Origin: Hyparrhenia diplandra
Lineage: Eukaryota > Streptophyta > Magnoliopsida > Poales > Poaceae
Reading direction: 5' to 3'
Assembly: GCA_015847255.1 (NCBI GenBank)
Contig: JADLZK010007832.1
Coordinates: 124,001-188,000 of the forward strand
Length of the DNA: 64,000 bases
In this document: positions 47,601 through 57,659 of the stretch, piece by piece
How positions within the stretch are numbered: position 1 is the first letter of the stretch
Layout: each line of letters starts with the position of its first letter
The notes under the pieces: generated by a model
Told to the model about the DNA's origin: nothing
Seen by the model: only the letters and a program-made list of their open reading frames with translations
Databases searched by the model: none
Program-made: the position numbers and the translations under genes

Positions 47601-48279
47601 AAAAAAAATAAAAAAATGAGGTGGGTGCGGGAAACGGACGGACGCGGGATCGCAGGGCCCGGAGCGCACGTGGCTGGGTCGGTGATTTGGGCGGCCTCGA
47701 GCCGATGGGCCGGCTCCTCCTTTCCCATATCCGCGTTCGGGCTCGCTGGGGACTGAATAAATTCGATGCACCCGCATACATGTATATAATAAATATATAT
47801 ATATATATATATACACACACCGGTTCAAAGTTTTATATGGCGGTTTGATAAAACGGTCTATTCTTTCGGACCGGCGGTTCAAACGGTTCTAAACGGTTGG
47901 GACCAATAAACCATTGAACCGACGGCCTCGCCGGTTCGATCATCGGTCCCGGTTTGAAAAACTAGGGTGTGCATGCATCGACATCCGGTGGCGGGCCCAT
48001 CGTTGAGCTAACTAAAAACTGTTATAACTCACAAACAAAAAAATTAAATTAAATTCGATTGCACCATTAAATTCATTTCAATAAATTCTTCAAAACTAGA
48101 TCACACATGGTTATATTTAGATAAAATTATAAATAAGTCCCAATCGATAGTACTTGTGTAGAGTTGGGATTTAGAGAAAGTATGAGTGCGGGAGAAAGTT
48201 TGAAAACGAGGAAATCTTAATAACCGGGATATATAGAGATAGTAAATAGAGGAACATGAGTGCGGATAGTCGACACACC

Positions 48280-48760
48280 CTTTGAAAAAGGAACCGTCTT
48301 CTCCATCCGCCACCGCCGCGACCGCTTTGCCTCGCCTGCGTCGTGACATGCCCGCGCCGCTGCTACCCTCGATCGGCCACCGCGCGTTTTGCGGTCCTCG
48401 TCGCGGCGGGCGCCGCTCCACGGCGGCGCCGCCGGAACCAGCGCCCTCGTTGTCTCGCCGCCTCGGGGGGGGGGGCGCGCCCGCGCTGCGAGGAGGAGGA
48501 GAAGCCGCGAGCCCGGTTCAAGCGCATGCTCGCGGACAACTCCTACTCCCCGTGAGCTGCACTTATGAGTGCTTAATGTCTGTAAAACTGGTAACCCCAG
48601 TCCTAAACCGGGCGTTCTTTAAGTTTTCAATAAAGTCGGGTGGGTGCTTTTGGTCTAAAAAAACTCCTACTCCCCGTTCAAACACCTGCGCCGCCAGAGT
48701 GCTCAGCTGGGAAGTGCAGAAGGCGAGGCACCCCTGCCACCGGCTCAAGGTGCGCGCGCC
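48280..48760 (+). pseudogene. GC-rich gene fragment interrupted by retroposon
   Basis: A plus-strand frame, Arg/Ala-rich then EEEEKPRARFKRMLADNSYS, is interrupted at 48554 and resumes after 48661 with FKHLRRQSAQLG. Removing the insert plus one duplication copy rejoins the frame. The rejoined piece ends quickly in stops. The gene family is not recognised. It lies just outside the hAT right end. Confidence 0.4.
48554..48661 (+). mobile_element. Very short LINE/retroposon 3' end with 16-bp TSD
   Basis: A 108-bp insert ending in CTTTTGGTCTAAAAAA is flanked by a perfect 16-bp duplication, AACTCCTACTCCCCGT (48538-48553 and 48662-48677). The body (TTTAAGTTTTCAATAAAGTC near 48620) looks like the 3' UTR of a plant LINE. 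It is a severely 5'-truncated target-primed insertion into the gene fragment at 48280-48760. Confidence 0.85.
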
Positions 48761-48900
48761 TAGACTGCTCTTGGTTGTGGGGATCGCGGCATTGCCGTCG
48801 TACTCGTATGGTTGTTTACTTGTTTTAGGGATTCCACGGGACCCCTGGTACGTAGATCGAGCTGCCCGACGCACCAGGGGGTGTGTGTGTGGGTGTGCGG

Positions 48901-48920
48901 GGTGGGGGGGGGGGGGGGGG
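48901..48920. repeat. Poly-G tract
   Basis: GGGGT followed by about 18 G. Length is uncertain in raw data. The DNA from here to about 49790 is otherwise AT-rich and without a recognised gene. Confidence 0.9.
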
Positions 48921-49789
48921 TGCGGGCGCTAGTAGAGGATTAGAGCCTTAGTAGAGGATTGGAGCCTAGGAATGCAGTTTGACGTGGGTTTTCTGTCTGG
49001 AGAATTTTATCCAACACCTGAGCCTGAGAGCAAGGTTGTTCCCAGTTTGACTAGGAAATCAGATTGCATACTCTAGTACCCTTGCTTGGAGAAGTTAAGT
49101 TCGATATTTTGTTTTCCTTGTTGGCACATCCTCCAGCCAGTAGCTGCTATGTGCATTCATGTAAAACGCTTTTCCACTTGTGACTTTGTTTGTTCATACT
49201 ACTCTAGTGATGGAATAATGCCATTATGAAATGTGAAGGTAACACTAAACTCGCATCTAGTTATTCTCCTGCCGTTTTGATAGATAATCAATGTACATCA
49301 GTCTTATAATGTATTACCATACGAGTTAGAACAACTTGTATACATCAGTCTAATCCCAAGACATGTCGACTTGCACAAAATTATCGAAGTGGCCATATCA
49401 GCCACAAATTTATATGTTTCGTTGCAATGTTGTGGGCACACTTGCAAGATTTGTTTTAATAATAAGGCAATATTACTACACATATGATTCTTGATAAGAA
49501 AGCTCAAATTCAAATATACATTGAGAAATGGTTCGGTGGCTTGTTAGTACAGAGACCCGTGGTAGGATCTTATACATAGGTACATCGGTCGATAGTGAAA
49601 TTTTGCAATCCAAAATCAGCCACTTGTTTTTAGTATATAGTATTTCATAACACTTTGGAACCTGTTTTCGTTCGGCTTCGTCCTTCTACTTTCTCAAATA
49701 CGGTTTTTGTACGTTACATAAATTGACCTTTTACGTTACATCTGAAAATCAGTTTTTACTATTGACTTCGAAGTGTACTATACTTAATT

Positions 49790-50698
49790 GATGCAGTGCA
49801 GTTTTTACGAACATTTCAGGTGAGGCGAAATGCTGAGCGGTTAGGCGCGGGCGGGCACAGTCCACGTGCCTCCTCGTCGGCGCAGCGTCACGCGCTGGTC
49901 GCAGTAGCAGACACCCACCCGACCCGAGTCGCCACCGCCCCATCACCCCGCACCGACCCGCCGTGGCTGTCTGCCCGCCGCCCTGCCTTGATATGTGCGT
50001 GGTCCCCACGGCCGCCGCCAGGACGCTTGGGGAGAGACCACCACCATCCAGGGTCGGTCGGCCAGGGACCGCTAGGACAACGTCACGAAACGCCTCTGCT
50101 GTGCGTTGGGCTTTGCGTAGACGTGGACGCCTCACGCCTGCGCCGTGCATTTGCCTCCAATCCGGCCGGTCCTTGGTTTGGTTTCGTTTCGTCTCCCGTC
50201 CCCGCACGCACGGCCGCCGGCACCCCTGAAATAGGGCAGCAAGTCTCACGCCGGCACACCTGAAAACGCCCGTCTGAACAACCACCCATGGAAATGGATC
50301 CTACACGCACACGCCGGAAAGGGCACGGGATGACGAGGAGACGACACGATACAATACAACACGCTCGACGGACAGGGAGGGCATGGTCGGTGGGGATCTG
50401 AGCCGACACGCGTCGATCGGGAGCCGGTGCTGCCTGGCGTACGTCGGGGCTCCCCTCCTCGCGGTTTCCCTTTTCGTTCCCGCGCGCCTGCCTGCCTGGC
50501 CCTCGCATCGCTCGCTCTCCACGGCCGCGCGGCGCGCACGCGGGACGGCGGGAGACGCAAGCGGCGAGTACGCGGCGCGGCGTAGCGCGGCGCGCTGTTG
50601 CTAGCGCACGCACAGGCACACGGCTTGTCTCAGTTGTCGCCTGCTCAGGCTCTCAGTCACTGCCATATCCCAAACCACCCACTGCGGAGGCGGAACGG
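49790..50698 (+). promoter_or_regulatory. Upstream region of the GH17 gene
   Basis: GC content rises sharply at about 49820 and stays high to the TATA box. Overlapping open frames on both strands (up to 178 codons) lack recognisable domains and are attributed to base composition. No defined operator can be named from one sequence. Confidence 0.4.
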
Positions 50699-50708
50699 CA
50701 TAAATACA
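50699..50708 (+). promoter_or_regulatory. Probable TATA box of the GH17 gene
   Basis: CATAAATACA lies in a GC-rich context about 340 bp upstream of the start codon, so transcription should begin near 50730 with a 5' leader of roughly 320 nt. Confidence 0.5.
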
Positions 50709-51049
50709 GAGGCCGCCCGCGCCGCGCGCTCCAGACACAACACCACCACAAGGTCACAAGCAAAGCACAGCACAGCAAGCGAGCGCGGGCGGCGACACCG
50801 TTACGCAACGCAACAAGAGAGGCGCTCATCGATCCAAGACCCAGCCGCTACTAGCACTAGGCCGGCTTCCCCATTGTCAACCGACGCGCGCAGGAATCGT
50901 CGTCGTCCACGAGACTCGCTTGGTCTGGTTAATTCGTCGTCGCGCACGGCCTCGTCGGTCGACGCCGCCGCCCCCCGTCGGCAATCGGCATTCTATCTCT
51001 CTATCTGATTGCTGCGGATTACTGGAGAGGCTCGCGGATCCGTACGTTC

Positions 51050-53548
51050 ATGGCCGGAGCGGCGGAGCGGTTCGGAACTCGGTGGCCGGGGTCTCGCTTC
51101 TTCTTCTTCTTCTTCGCGGTGCTCCTCGTCCTGCTCACAGGTGAGCCTAGCCTAGCTCGCTCGCAACCTCATGTGTTGTGTGTGTTTCTGACTTGTTACG
51201 GTTCCTCTATCCCCATCATCGCCAGTCTGAGCTTTCATTTCCTTTGTATGTAACTCCAGACTCCAGTTCCACCCCCACGAAATCTACGGTGTGAGTTGAG
51301 GGATCCAACTCAATATACCTCAGAATTCGTACCTAACAAATGGAGCTGAATTGTCTTTTTTTGTTTCTGACATTTGATTTGTATGAGGCTCTGAATGGCC
51401 TCAATTTGATCGAACTGCAGTAGTCGTCTGCAGGTCCATCGAGTTGGTTGCCATTTACGCCCAATCGATTTGTTTCTTGCTAGCCTCCGATTTTTTTCTT
51501 TCTTTCTTTCTTCAAGCGTTTTACTCCATTGCATTGTCTACCTTTGAAATGTTTAGTTTAATGATGATACTAGCTTGTTCAGACTACTATTTTATCCCAT
51601 TTAAATGTATACATCGATTTTGGTATTCCAGGAGTATTCTGTTCCTATACTTCTCTTGTTAGTTGTTGTTACAGTAGTACAACGGTAGTAGTATTAGATT
51701 ATACTTCCTTTCTGCGAAATGGTGGTTGATAGGCGTACTTGCTGAGATTATCTTAACTGTCTGAGCTCAACTGATATCTGGTGAGGTCACATGATCCTGA
51801 ATTGCTTCAGGACACGTAAGGCATGCCACTACGACGGCATCTCCCAAATCTCGATTCTAGTTAATCGCGGGAGTTCCTTTTTGTTATTTACCTAAGAAAT
51901 GGACCAATTTGCTGCCTTTTCGGCCCTGTTTGACGTGCGTCTGATCTGGTTCTGAGCTGTCACAGCTTTTCACCTAAAGTTTCCTCCGGAAGGATGCATG
52001 GTTTGCTTCTCGTCCTCGCCAGCTAAATCTGATGGTTTTTTTTATCAGTTTGTGGCCATTTGAATTTGAATACACATAAAAAATAAGGAGAGGTGTTTGA
52101 CGACGTTGGTGGTACAGTATTTATTTATCCGGCTGATTCTCGATACGATTCCCCAATCACATGACCACATGTAGACCACGCTAAACTCCCATTGGATCCT
52201 CTGCATGCATATACTAGTTAATTTGTGTACGATTTTGTCGCGCAATGATATGATGCAGCTAGCCTGATTGATTTGATTTTTTTTCTCAATTATCTTGAAC
52301 CAATTTGTAATTGTTAGTGACTTACGCTTGCATTGAACTGCATTGCGTTGCAGATGGCGGAGCTGAAGCCGTGTCCATCGGCATCAACTACGGGCAGATC
52401 GCGAACAACCTCCCTTCCCCGTCGAGGGTGTCGTACCTGCTCCGATCGATGCAGGTGAGCAAGGTGAAGCTGTACGACGCGGACCCCTACGTGCTCTCGG
52501 CGTTCCTCGACACGGACGTGGAGTTCGTGGTGGGCATCGGCAACGAGAACGTGTCGGCGATGGCGGCGGACCCGTCGGCGGCGCGGGCGTGGGTGCTGCG
52601 CCACGTGCAGCCGTACCTCGCCAGCGGCGGCGCGCGCATCACCTGCATCACCGTCGGCAACGAGGTGCTCAAGGGCAACGACACGGCGCTCAAGGGCAAC
52701 CTCCTCCCCGCCATGCAGTCCGTGTACGGCGCGCTCGCCGCGCTGGGACTGCAGGGCCGCGTGAACGTCACCACGGCGCACTCGCTCGACATCATGGGCG
52801 TCTCCTACCCGCCCTCCGCGGGGGCGTTCGCGCCCGACGCCGTGCCCTACCTGCAGCCGCTCCTGAGCTTCCTGTCCATGGCGAGGTCGCCGTTCCTCAT
52901 CAACTGCTACCCGTACTTCGCCTACAAGGCCGACCCGGGCAACGTGCCGCTGGCGTACGTCCTGTTCCAGCCCAACGCCGGGGTCACCGACGCCAACACC
53001 AGGCTCAACTACGACAACATGCTCTACGCCCAGGTGGACTCGGTGTACGCCGCGATCCAGGCGCTGGGGCACACGGACATCGACGTCAAGATCTCCGAGA
53101 CCGGGTGGCCGTCCAAGGGAGACCCCGACGAGGCCGGCGCCACGCCGGAGTACGCCGGGACGTACATCGGCAACCTCCTGCGGAGGATCGAGATGAAGCA
53201 GGGCACGCCGCTGAGGCCGTCGGTGCCCATCGACGTCTATGTCTTCGCGCTCTTCAACGAGAACCTCAAGCCCGGGCCGGCCTCGGAGCGGAACTACGGC
53301 CTCTTCTACCCGGACGGCACGCCCGTGTACAACGTCGGCCTCAAGGGCTACCTTCCACCCATGGATATGGATTATTCACAAGGCACACGCCGCCCAAAGG
53401 TACGATCCGCTGCATTCCGTTGGATCAAGGCAAGTTTAGATTGCCGGGCAAAGCTTCATATATATACACTTCTGGTCCTCTGCAGGCGGTTCGTTTGTTT
53501 GCCTCCATCCTCATAGCCATTGCGTCGATCACTCCCATCTTATCCTGA
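51050..53548 (+). CDS. Glucan endo-1,3-beta-glucosidase (GH17), GPI-anchored type
   Basis: Hydrolyses internal beta-1,3-glucan bonds (callose or fungal glucan) at the cell wall or outer membrane face. Three exons: 51050-51140, 52354-53399 and 53486-53548, all with GT-AG introns (1,213 and 86 bp) and in frame, giving 399 residues. Residues 1-30 are a signal peptide with a Phe/Leu core. The GH17 barrel starts VSIGINYGQIANNLPSP. The acid/base Glu is E134 in TVGNEVL and the nucleophile is E279 in KISETGWPSKGD; FALFNENLKPGP and ERNYGLFYPDGTP are conserved family motifs. No X8/CBM43 domain follows. The last exon encodes AVRLFASILIAIASITPILS, a hydrophobic end typical of a GPI signal. Length and domain structure fit the family. 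Third codon positions are almost all G or C, as in many grass genes. No defect is visible. Confidence 0.93.
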
Positions 53549-54395
53549 GAGCATATACAGTTGACCATTGTGCAGTGGTAATAATGCTAATGAAGAAAGC
53601 GCGGAGACAGAGGATCTCTTGCAAGTTGCAACTAGGATTCCAGTAGCAGATATAACAAGGTATGAGCCTAATCATAGACTAAGATCTTAGTGAAATGAAA
53701 TTGTCACAGAAATAAGCTATGATGTTTTTCTTTATATGTTGGTAGCATAAAAAAAATATTATTACCTTGAATACTACTTTTACATAGTGGTAGTAGCGCT
53801 GCTAAGAATAATATCTGAACCCTGCTTTGGCATGCCATAGGAAGAATATAAATGGTCTTGTACGAGGCCACAAGCTCTTGTGTACTAACGAACATTTAGC
53901 TTCTATGTTGGACAAAACTTGGTGATTTAGTTAAGCTTGAACTAACATTTTCTAGGAGCATAAGCTTGTAGAAATCTTATTGGCTCTTCTCTCCTATATG
54001 CAGTCCTCGGAGAACTAAATCCACATTTCCATCAGGGAAGGCTTAGAAGCAGAGAGTTGTCTCGGACTTCCACGGCCAACCAAAACAGTTGAAGTGATTT
54101 TGATGGCATCCAGTAGCCAAAATTAGCTCCACACTGACATTGAAGTAGAACTGACTCAAGATTGGGAGATGATACGTGACCAATACACTGACATAGGATT
54201 TTCTATTTAATTTATTCCGAGATGTCTTCTTTATGCAACTCATCAGCAAATGTATATTTGTATATCCGTCAAATAGGGAGGAAATTAATTCAGGTCAAGG
54301 CTGGAAATGTTTATTGTTTTTTATTTGTGGTTGTTCGATCTTTTGTTTCAATTTGTCTTTATTACAAATTCCGACAAAGACCTAGAATGAAAGTT
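53549..54395. other. 3' flank of the GH17 gene
   Basis: The 3' UTR follows the stop at 53548. AATAATG at about 53579 and AAATGAAAT at about 53692 are the nearest polyadenylation-like signals, but neither is canonical. 53750-54395 has only short frames and nothing recognisable. Confidence 0.4.
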
Positions 54396-54766
54396 CAGGG
54401 GCCCAAAAGTTCATCTTCAACCATAAGAAGTCTCTCCTCCCCAAAGGAACTATGATAAAAAAAAATTCTTCTATGGGCTCTCTAGTAGGTTCCATGGGAT
54501 TAGCGGCGGTAGGCGGCTTGAGCCCCTGCCCTCGCCTAGCCAAGCTTTCTGGCGGACAAGGTGACAAACACAAGCTGAAGAAGAGGGCAACAACGCCTTC
54601 AGATCGAGCTGTAATAAATTTCATTTTACATTGTTAATGTCCGCGTAGGGAGCGGAAGGGCCCCAAAAGTTCATCTTCAACCTTAAGAAGTCTCTCTCCT
54701 CACCAAAGTAACTAAAAAAAAAAAAAAAAAAAAAATCTTAGGTGGGCTCTCTAATGGGTTCCATGG

Positions 54767-55087
54767 GTTTTTTTTTTTTTTTGACAACAAACAAATTTTA
54801 TTTCAACAGCAAGACGTTGATAGTATCATTACATTGTTAATGGCTAATAATTGAATCAAAGCCATTATGAGACATTGAGGTACATGGTGTGACAGCTCCA
54901 ACTGGAATGTTGTGGGTGTAGAAAGGCCTGATGAGCTAGATTATGAGCAATGAGACTCAAATCTTAGCTTATCTTGTAAACTCTTGTACTCTTTGAACAC
55001 TGCATGATTAAGGAAGGGTTGTGTGCAGGTCTTGATTCTCCAATCCGGGGGATTGGATTTGTCTGTTCCATTGAGAAAGTAGACCAG
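54767..55087 (-). mobile_element. Retroposon with A-tail inserted in the repeat unit
   Basis: On the minus strand the segment ends in AAATAAAATTTGTTTGTTGTC followed by an A-run (T-run at 54768-54782 on plus). It is flanked by TTCCATGGG on both sides (about 54759-54767 and 55090-55098). The uninterrupted sister unit near 54490 reads TTCCATGGGATTAGC without the insert, confirming the empty site. No coding sequence is recognised; a LINE 3' end or SINE is likely. Confidence 0.65.
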
Positions 55088-55464
55088 CTCTTGATTCCAT
55101 GGGATTAGCTGCGGTAGGGGGCTTGAGCCCCTGCCCTCGCCTAACCACTTAGAGTTCAGCAAATTGATTAAGCTTTCTACTATTTTTTTTTTCAAATTGG
55201 TTGAGTAGTAGAGAACATTGATCTAGAAATAATATAAAATATAGAATTCATATTTTTTTTTCAAAATTGTTGAGCTCACGCCTTTGAATCCTAGGTGGGG
55301 CTTTCAAAGGACGCCGAATCCATCTGTGACCCCTTTTTTTGGGCAGGTGCGCTCAGATCCGCCCGTCCGTGGGGTCTTAAGGACATATGCCCGCCCGTGG
55401 GTCTTCTTCTTTCTGCTCGCCCATGGGCCTTTATACATTTTTTTTTTGGAGACTCCCGTTAAAA

Positions 55465-56480
55465 ACTGACGGTGCCTTTATGTGATCTCCAATCCAGTAT
55501 GCTAAACATGGTGGTAACAATCTTACTAGAGCTGCTGAGTCGAGATAGAATTTCTTTATCTAAAGGGATCTTTTCAAGAATTGAGTGGAGAGGTTTAACT
55601 CCAACAAGATCGTTTGGAGTGCAGAGACTGTATTGCAAAATCCACAAGACCAAGTCCATCTTGGCAAGAGAGGCCATCCTTCATGAACTTATTAGATAGA
55701 TACTCATAATAGAGATCCATGCATTCAACTCCTTTCTTGTGGAAAAGGTCATACTCTTTTGCTAGTTTGAGTCGTAGACACCGTGAGAGAGATGCTTCAC
55801 ATAAGAATGCAATAATATAGATAACACCTTGAAACAACACAGAGCCATAAAATAAAATCAGCATGAGGACCAAAAACCTATGCTTCATGGCACAATAATC
55901 CGATTTTAGTCACCTAGTTCCTGATGCAGGTAGTGTTATGTATGCTAAAGAAATAGGGATTTGCATATTGCAACTAATGCTGTAGCAAATACCACGAGTA
56001 CACCCTCAGGATCGAGAAGCATTTGCACAAAGTCGTGAACCCAATAGTGAAAATGAAAGACAAAGTTATCCTAATCCAAGAGATGATGATCTTTCGTAAA
56101 GTGATCCCTATTATGAATGTGATAAGAAATGATCCCTCGAGAAATAGCACCAATTCTAGGGTGTGATGAAGCAGTATCTTCACTGCAGCAGCTCATATCA
56201 AATATCAGAGGAAGCCATTTGAGTAAGACATGATCCTTGATTAACCAGTTTGGGCAACCTCGCCCAGCTCAACAATGTCATATAAGAATATGTCAGAAGA
56301 CACGAATGTTTGGGACTTTGATGTAAAATGCAATTGATATAGAGCGAACTCAGAATTGCAAAGAGTGAAACCTTCCAGACAATAGCGATAGTACGAAGCG
56401 TCATTGATTAAGTCTAGCCTTTTGCTCCTCAAGCTCCTAGTGCTTCTAAACAGAAGATTGTGGTCACTTGTTGTGACCAC
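55465..56480 (-). pseudogene. Multi-pass membrane protein gene remnant (DUF4220/DUF594-like?)
   Basis: Minus-strand frames, broken by shifts and stops, encode SDHNLLFRSTRSLRSKRLDL (about 56465), YCLEGFTLCNSEFALYQLHF, hydrophobic LVLFLEGSFLITFIIGITLR and ITLSFIFTIGFTTLCKCFSI (about 56150-56020). These are followed by MLILFYGSVLFQGVIYIIAF (about 55865), LRLKLAKEYDLFHKKGVECM, then DLYYEYLSNKFMKDGLSCQD and PLHSILEKIPLDKEILSRLS (about 55590). The mixture of membrane spans and soluble loops weakly recalls the plant DUF4220/DUF594 proteins, but this was not checked. At least four frame changes make it non-functional. It lies between direct repeats (see the cluster entry). Confidence 0.45.
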
Positions 56481-57079
56481 GTCAGGGTCAATGAACCTGT
56501 TTTCATATGTCCTTATTTTATTAGCGGCGATAGGGGGGCTTGAGCCCCCTGCTCTCGCCTAATCATTTAGAGTTCAGCAAATTGATTAAGGTTTGTGCTA
56601 TTTTTTTTTTTCAAATTGGTCGAGTAGTAGAAAACATTGATCAAATTGGTACGGTGTTCTCTACTACTCTGCTTCAAATTGGTCGAGTTCAGCAGATGTC
56701 CTTTTTTTTTTTTTTTTTTTTTTTGTACCAAGATTCCCGTTAAAAAACTAGCGTTCTTCAATTTTTGTAAGCTAAAAGTTGTATTTTGGAGCACCACTCT
56801 AGGCTATTATATTTACATACACATGGCAATATCATCTCGGCTTCAATGCTCTTGGGGTTAATTTATGTAGCAGACAATCTATCAGGTGAGAATATATTAG
56901 CGGAACCCAATGGCCTTCTTGGCCCGCGGCTTCTCCATGTATAGGACAAGGTAGTCCAGAATCAATGCGAAGCGGAGTGCAGTGTGACATATGCCAAGCT
57001 TTCATGACGTGGGAGGGCGTGCTATTTTAGGTGGGACTTGCCTCCCTGTCTAACAATACTTTGATGAACATAAAAATGG

Positions 57080-57400
57080 TGTGCCGCAAGAAAAACAACA
57101 ATCTTGTCAACGCTAGCTGTCAATGACGGCGGCTCAACTTGCAGGCTCTATTCTGGATGAGACAAAGGTCTGGGCTTGGGCTGACTTGATTCAAGCAGCT
57201 CGGTTTGTTGTTGTCTAGTCTAGGATGTAATCCTCCTCTTTGTTGTCTGATTGGAGCAAGATTGTTTACCAATGTAGTCGCTATGTCCTGAGAGCGGGGG
57301 TGGAGTGTGTTGTGTTGTTGGTAACCATGACATTACCGTTGTTTGTCACTTTATCTATTTGCTTAATGAAAAGCACTCCATTGGCGTGCTCTTAAAAGAA
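57080..57400 (+). mobile_element. LINE 3' end
   Basis: GTCAATGACGGCGGCTCAAC leads into an untranslated tail ending GCTTAATGAAAAGCACTCCA and GGCGTGCTCTTAAAAG at about 57396, typical of plant L1 3' ends. Frame broken; no upstream RT domain is attached. Confidence 0.5.
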
Positions 57401-57419
57401 ACTTGTCTAAACATGGAGC

Positions 57420-57658
57420 TAGCTCCACTTCGAATTTTGGTACTGGTTTCCGATGAGGGCTGAACACTATTTAGTGTAGCCATTGTAGTTAACTTCGGGG
57501 CTGGTTGGTTGCACGCCATCCTTCTGGACCTCACGCTGTCTACATGGTTGAGGCATTGGCTATGCGGTTTCCTGCACTGCATAAGCTTAACAAAGGAAAG
57601 AACAGAACGGTGGCGGACGCAATTACCAACTATCATTGGATTACTGACATCGATCGAT
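57420..57658 (+). pseudogene. LINE ORF2 fragment
   Basis: The plus strand near 57560-57655 reads HKLNKGKNRTVADAITNYHW then ITDI, matching the stretch between the RT and zinc-knuckle domains of plant LINE ORF2 (usually NRTVxxALxxxxWxxDI). The frame is lost on both sides, and the next retroposon begins immediately after. Confidence 0.5.
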
Positions 57659-57659
57659 C

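Larger units (their letters stand above)
31267..47966. mobile_element. 16.7-kb hAT element with 8-bp TSD and nested insertions
   Basis: The left end reads CCTAGTTTTTCGAACCG (31267). The right end, reverse-complemented, reads CCTAGTTTTTCAAACCG (47966), so the 17-bp TIRs differ at one base. They are flanked by a perfect 8-bp direct repeat, GTGTGCAT, at 31259-31266 and 47967-47974. An 8-bp TSD is the mark of the hAT superfamily. Both subterminal regions (31267-31450 and about 47816-47966) are dense in CCGGTT/AACCGG motifs. Inside, 40160-40400 carries a broken BED zinc-finger transposase exon, as expected for hAT. The interior also holds a gypsy-like LTR, a SINE, a copia element and exon-like gene fragments. 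No DDE/hATC part was found, so the element is non-autonomous now. The alternative, two unrelated solo ends with a chance 8-bp match, seems unlikely. Confidence 0.75.
54396..56760. repeat. Repeated-unit cluster around a broken gene
   Basis: Two related blocks recur in direct orientation. Block P (CCAAAAGTTCATCTTCAACC ... AAGAAGTCTCTC) occurs at 54400 and 54662. Block Q (ATTAGCGGCGGTAGG...GGCTTGAGCCCC...CCTCGCCTA) occurs at about 54500, 55100 and 56520; the last two copies extend through GAGTTCAGCAAATTGATTAA, a T-run, and CAAATTGGTTGAGTAGTAGA. After them both share a T-run followed by CTCCCGTTAAAAAC or a close variant (about 55452 and 56727). The second and third Q copies therefore bracket 55465-56515 as direct repeats of about 250-350 bp. 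The phrase GGCTTGAGCCCC is familiar from DNA-transposon-related repeats, but the class is undetermined. Confidence 0.6.

Noticed and set aside
49749..50619. Two 178-codon minus-strand frames and a 155-codon plus-strand frame upstream of the glucanase
   Set aside because: Overlapping frames on both strands of GC-rich promoter DNA, rich in Arg/Pro/Ala, without a domain.
52314..53072. 252-codon minus-strand frame opposite the glucanase
   Set aside because: Antisense shadow of the GH17 exon, Val/Arg/His-rich low complexity.
52311..53516. Single-exon 401-codon glucanase model
   Set aside because: It starts in the intron without the signal peptide and reads through the last intron. The three-exon model restores a signal peptide and a GPI-type tail with canonical splice sites.
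52589..53548. 319-codon Arg/Gly/Pro-rich plus-strand frame
   Set aside because: It is the out-of-frame shadow of the GC-rich GH17 exon; it has no domain and no sensible composition.
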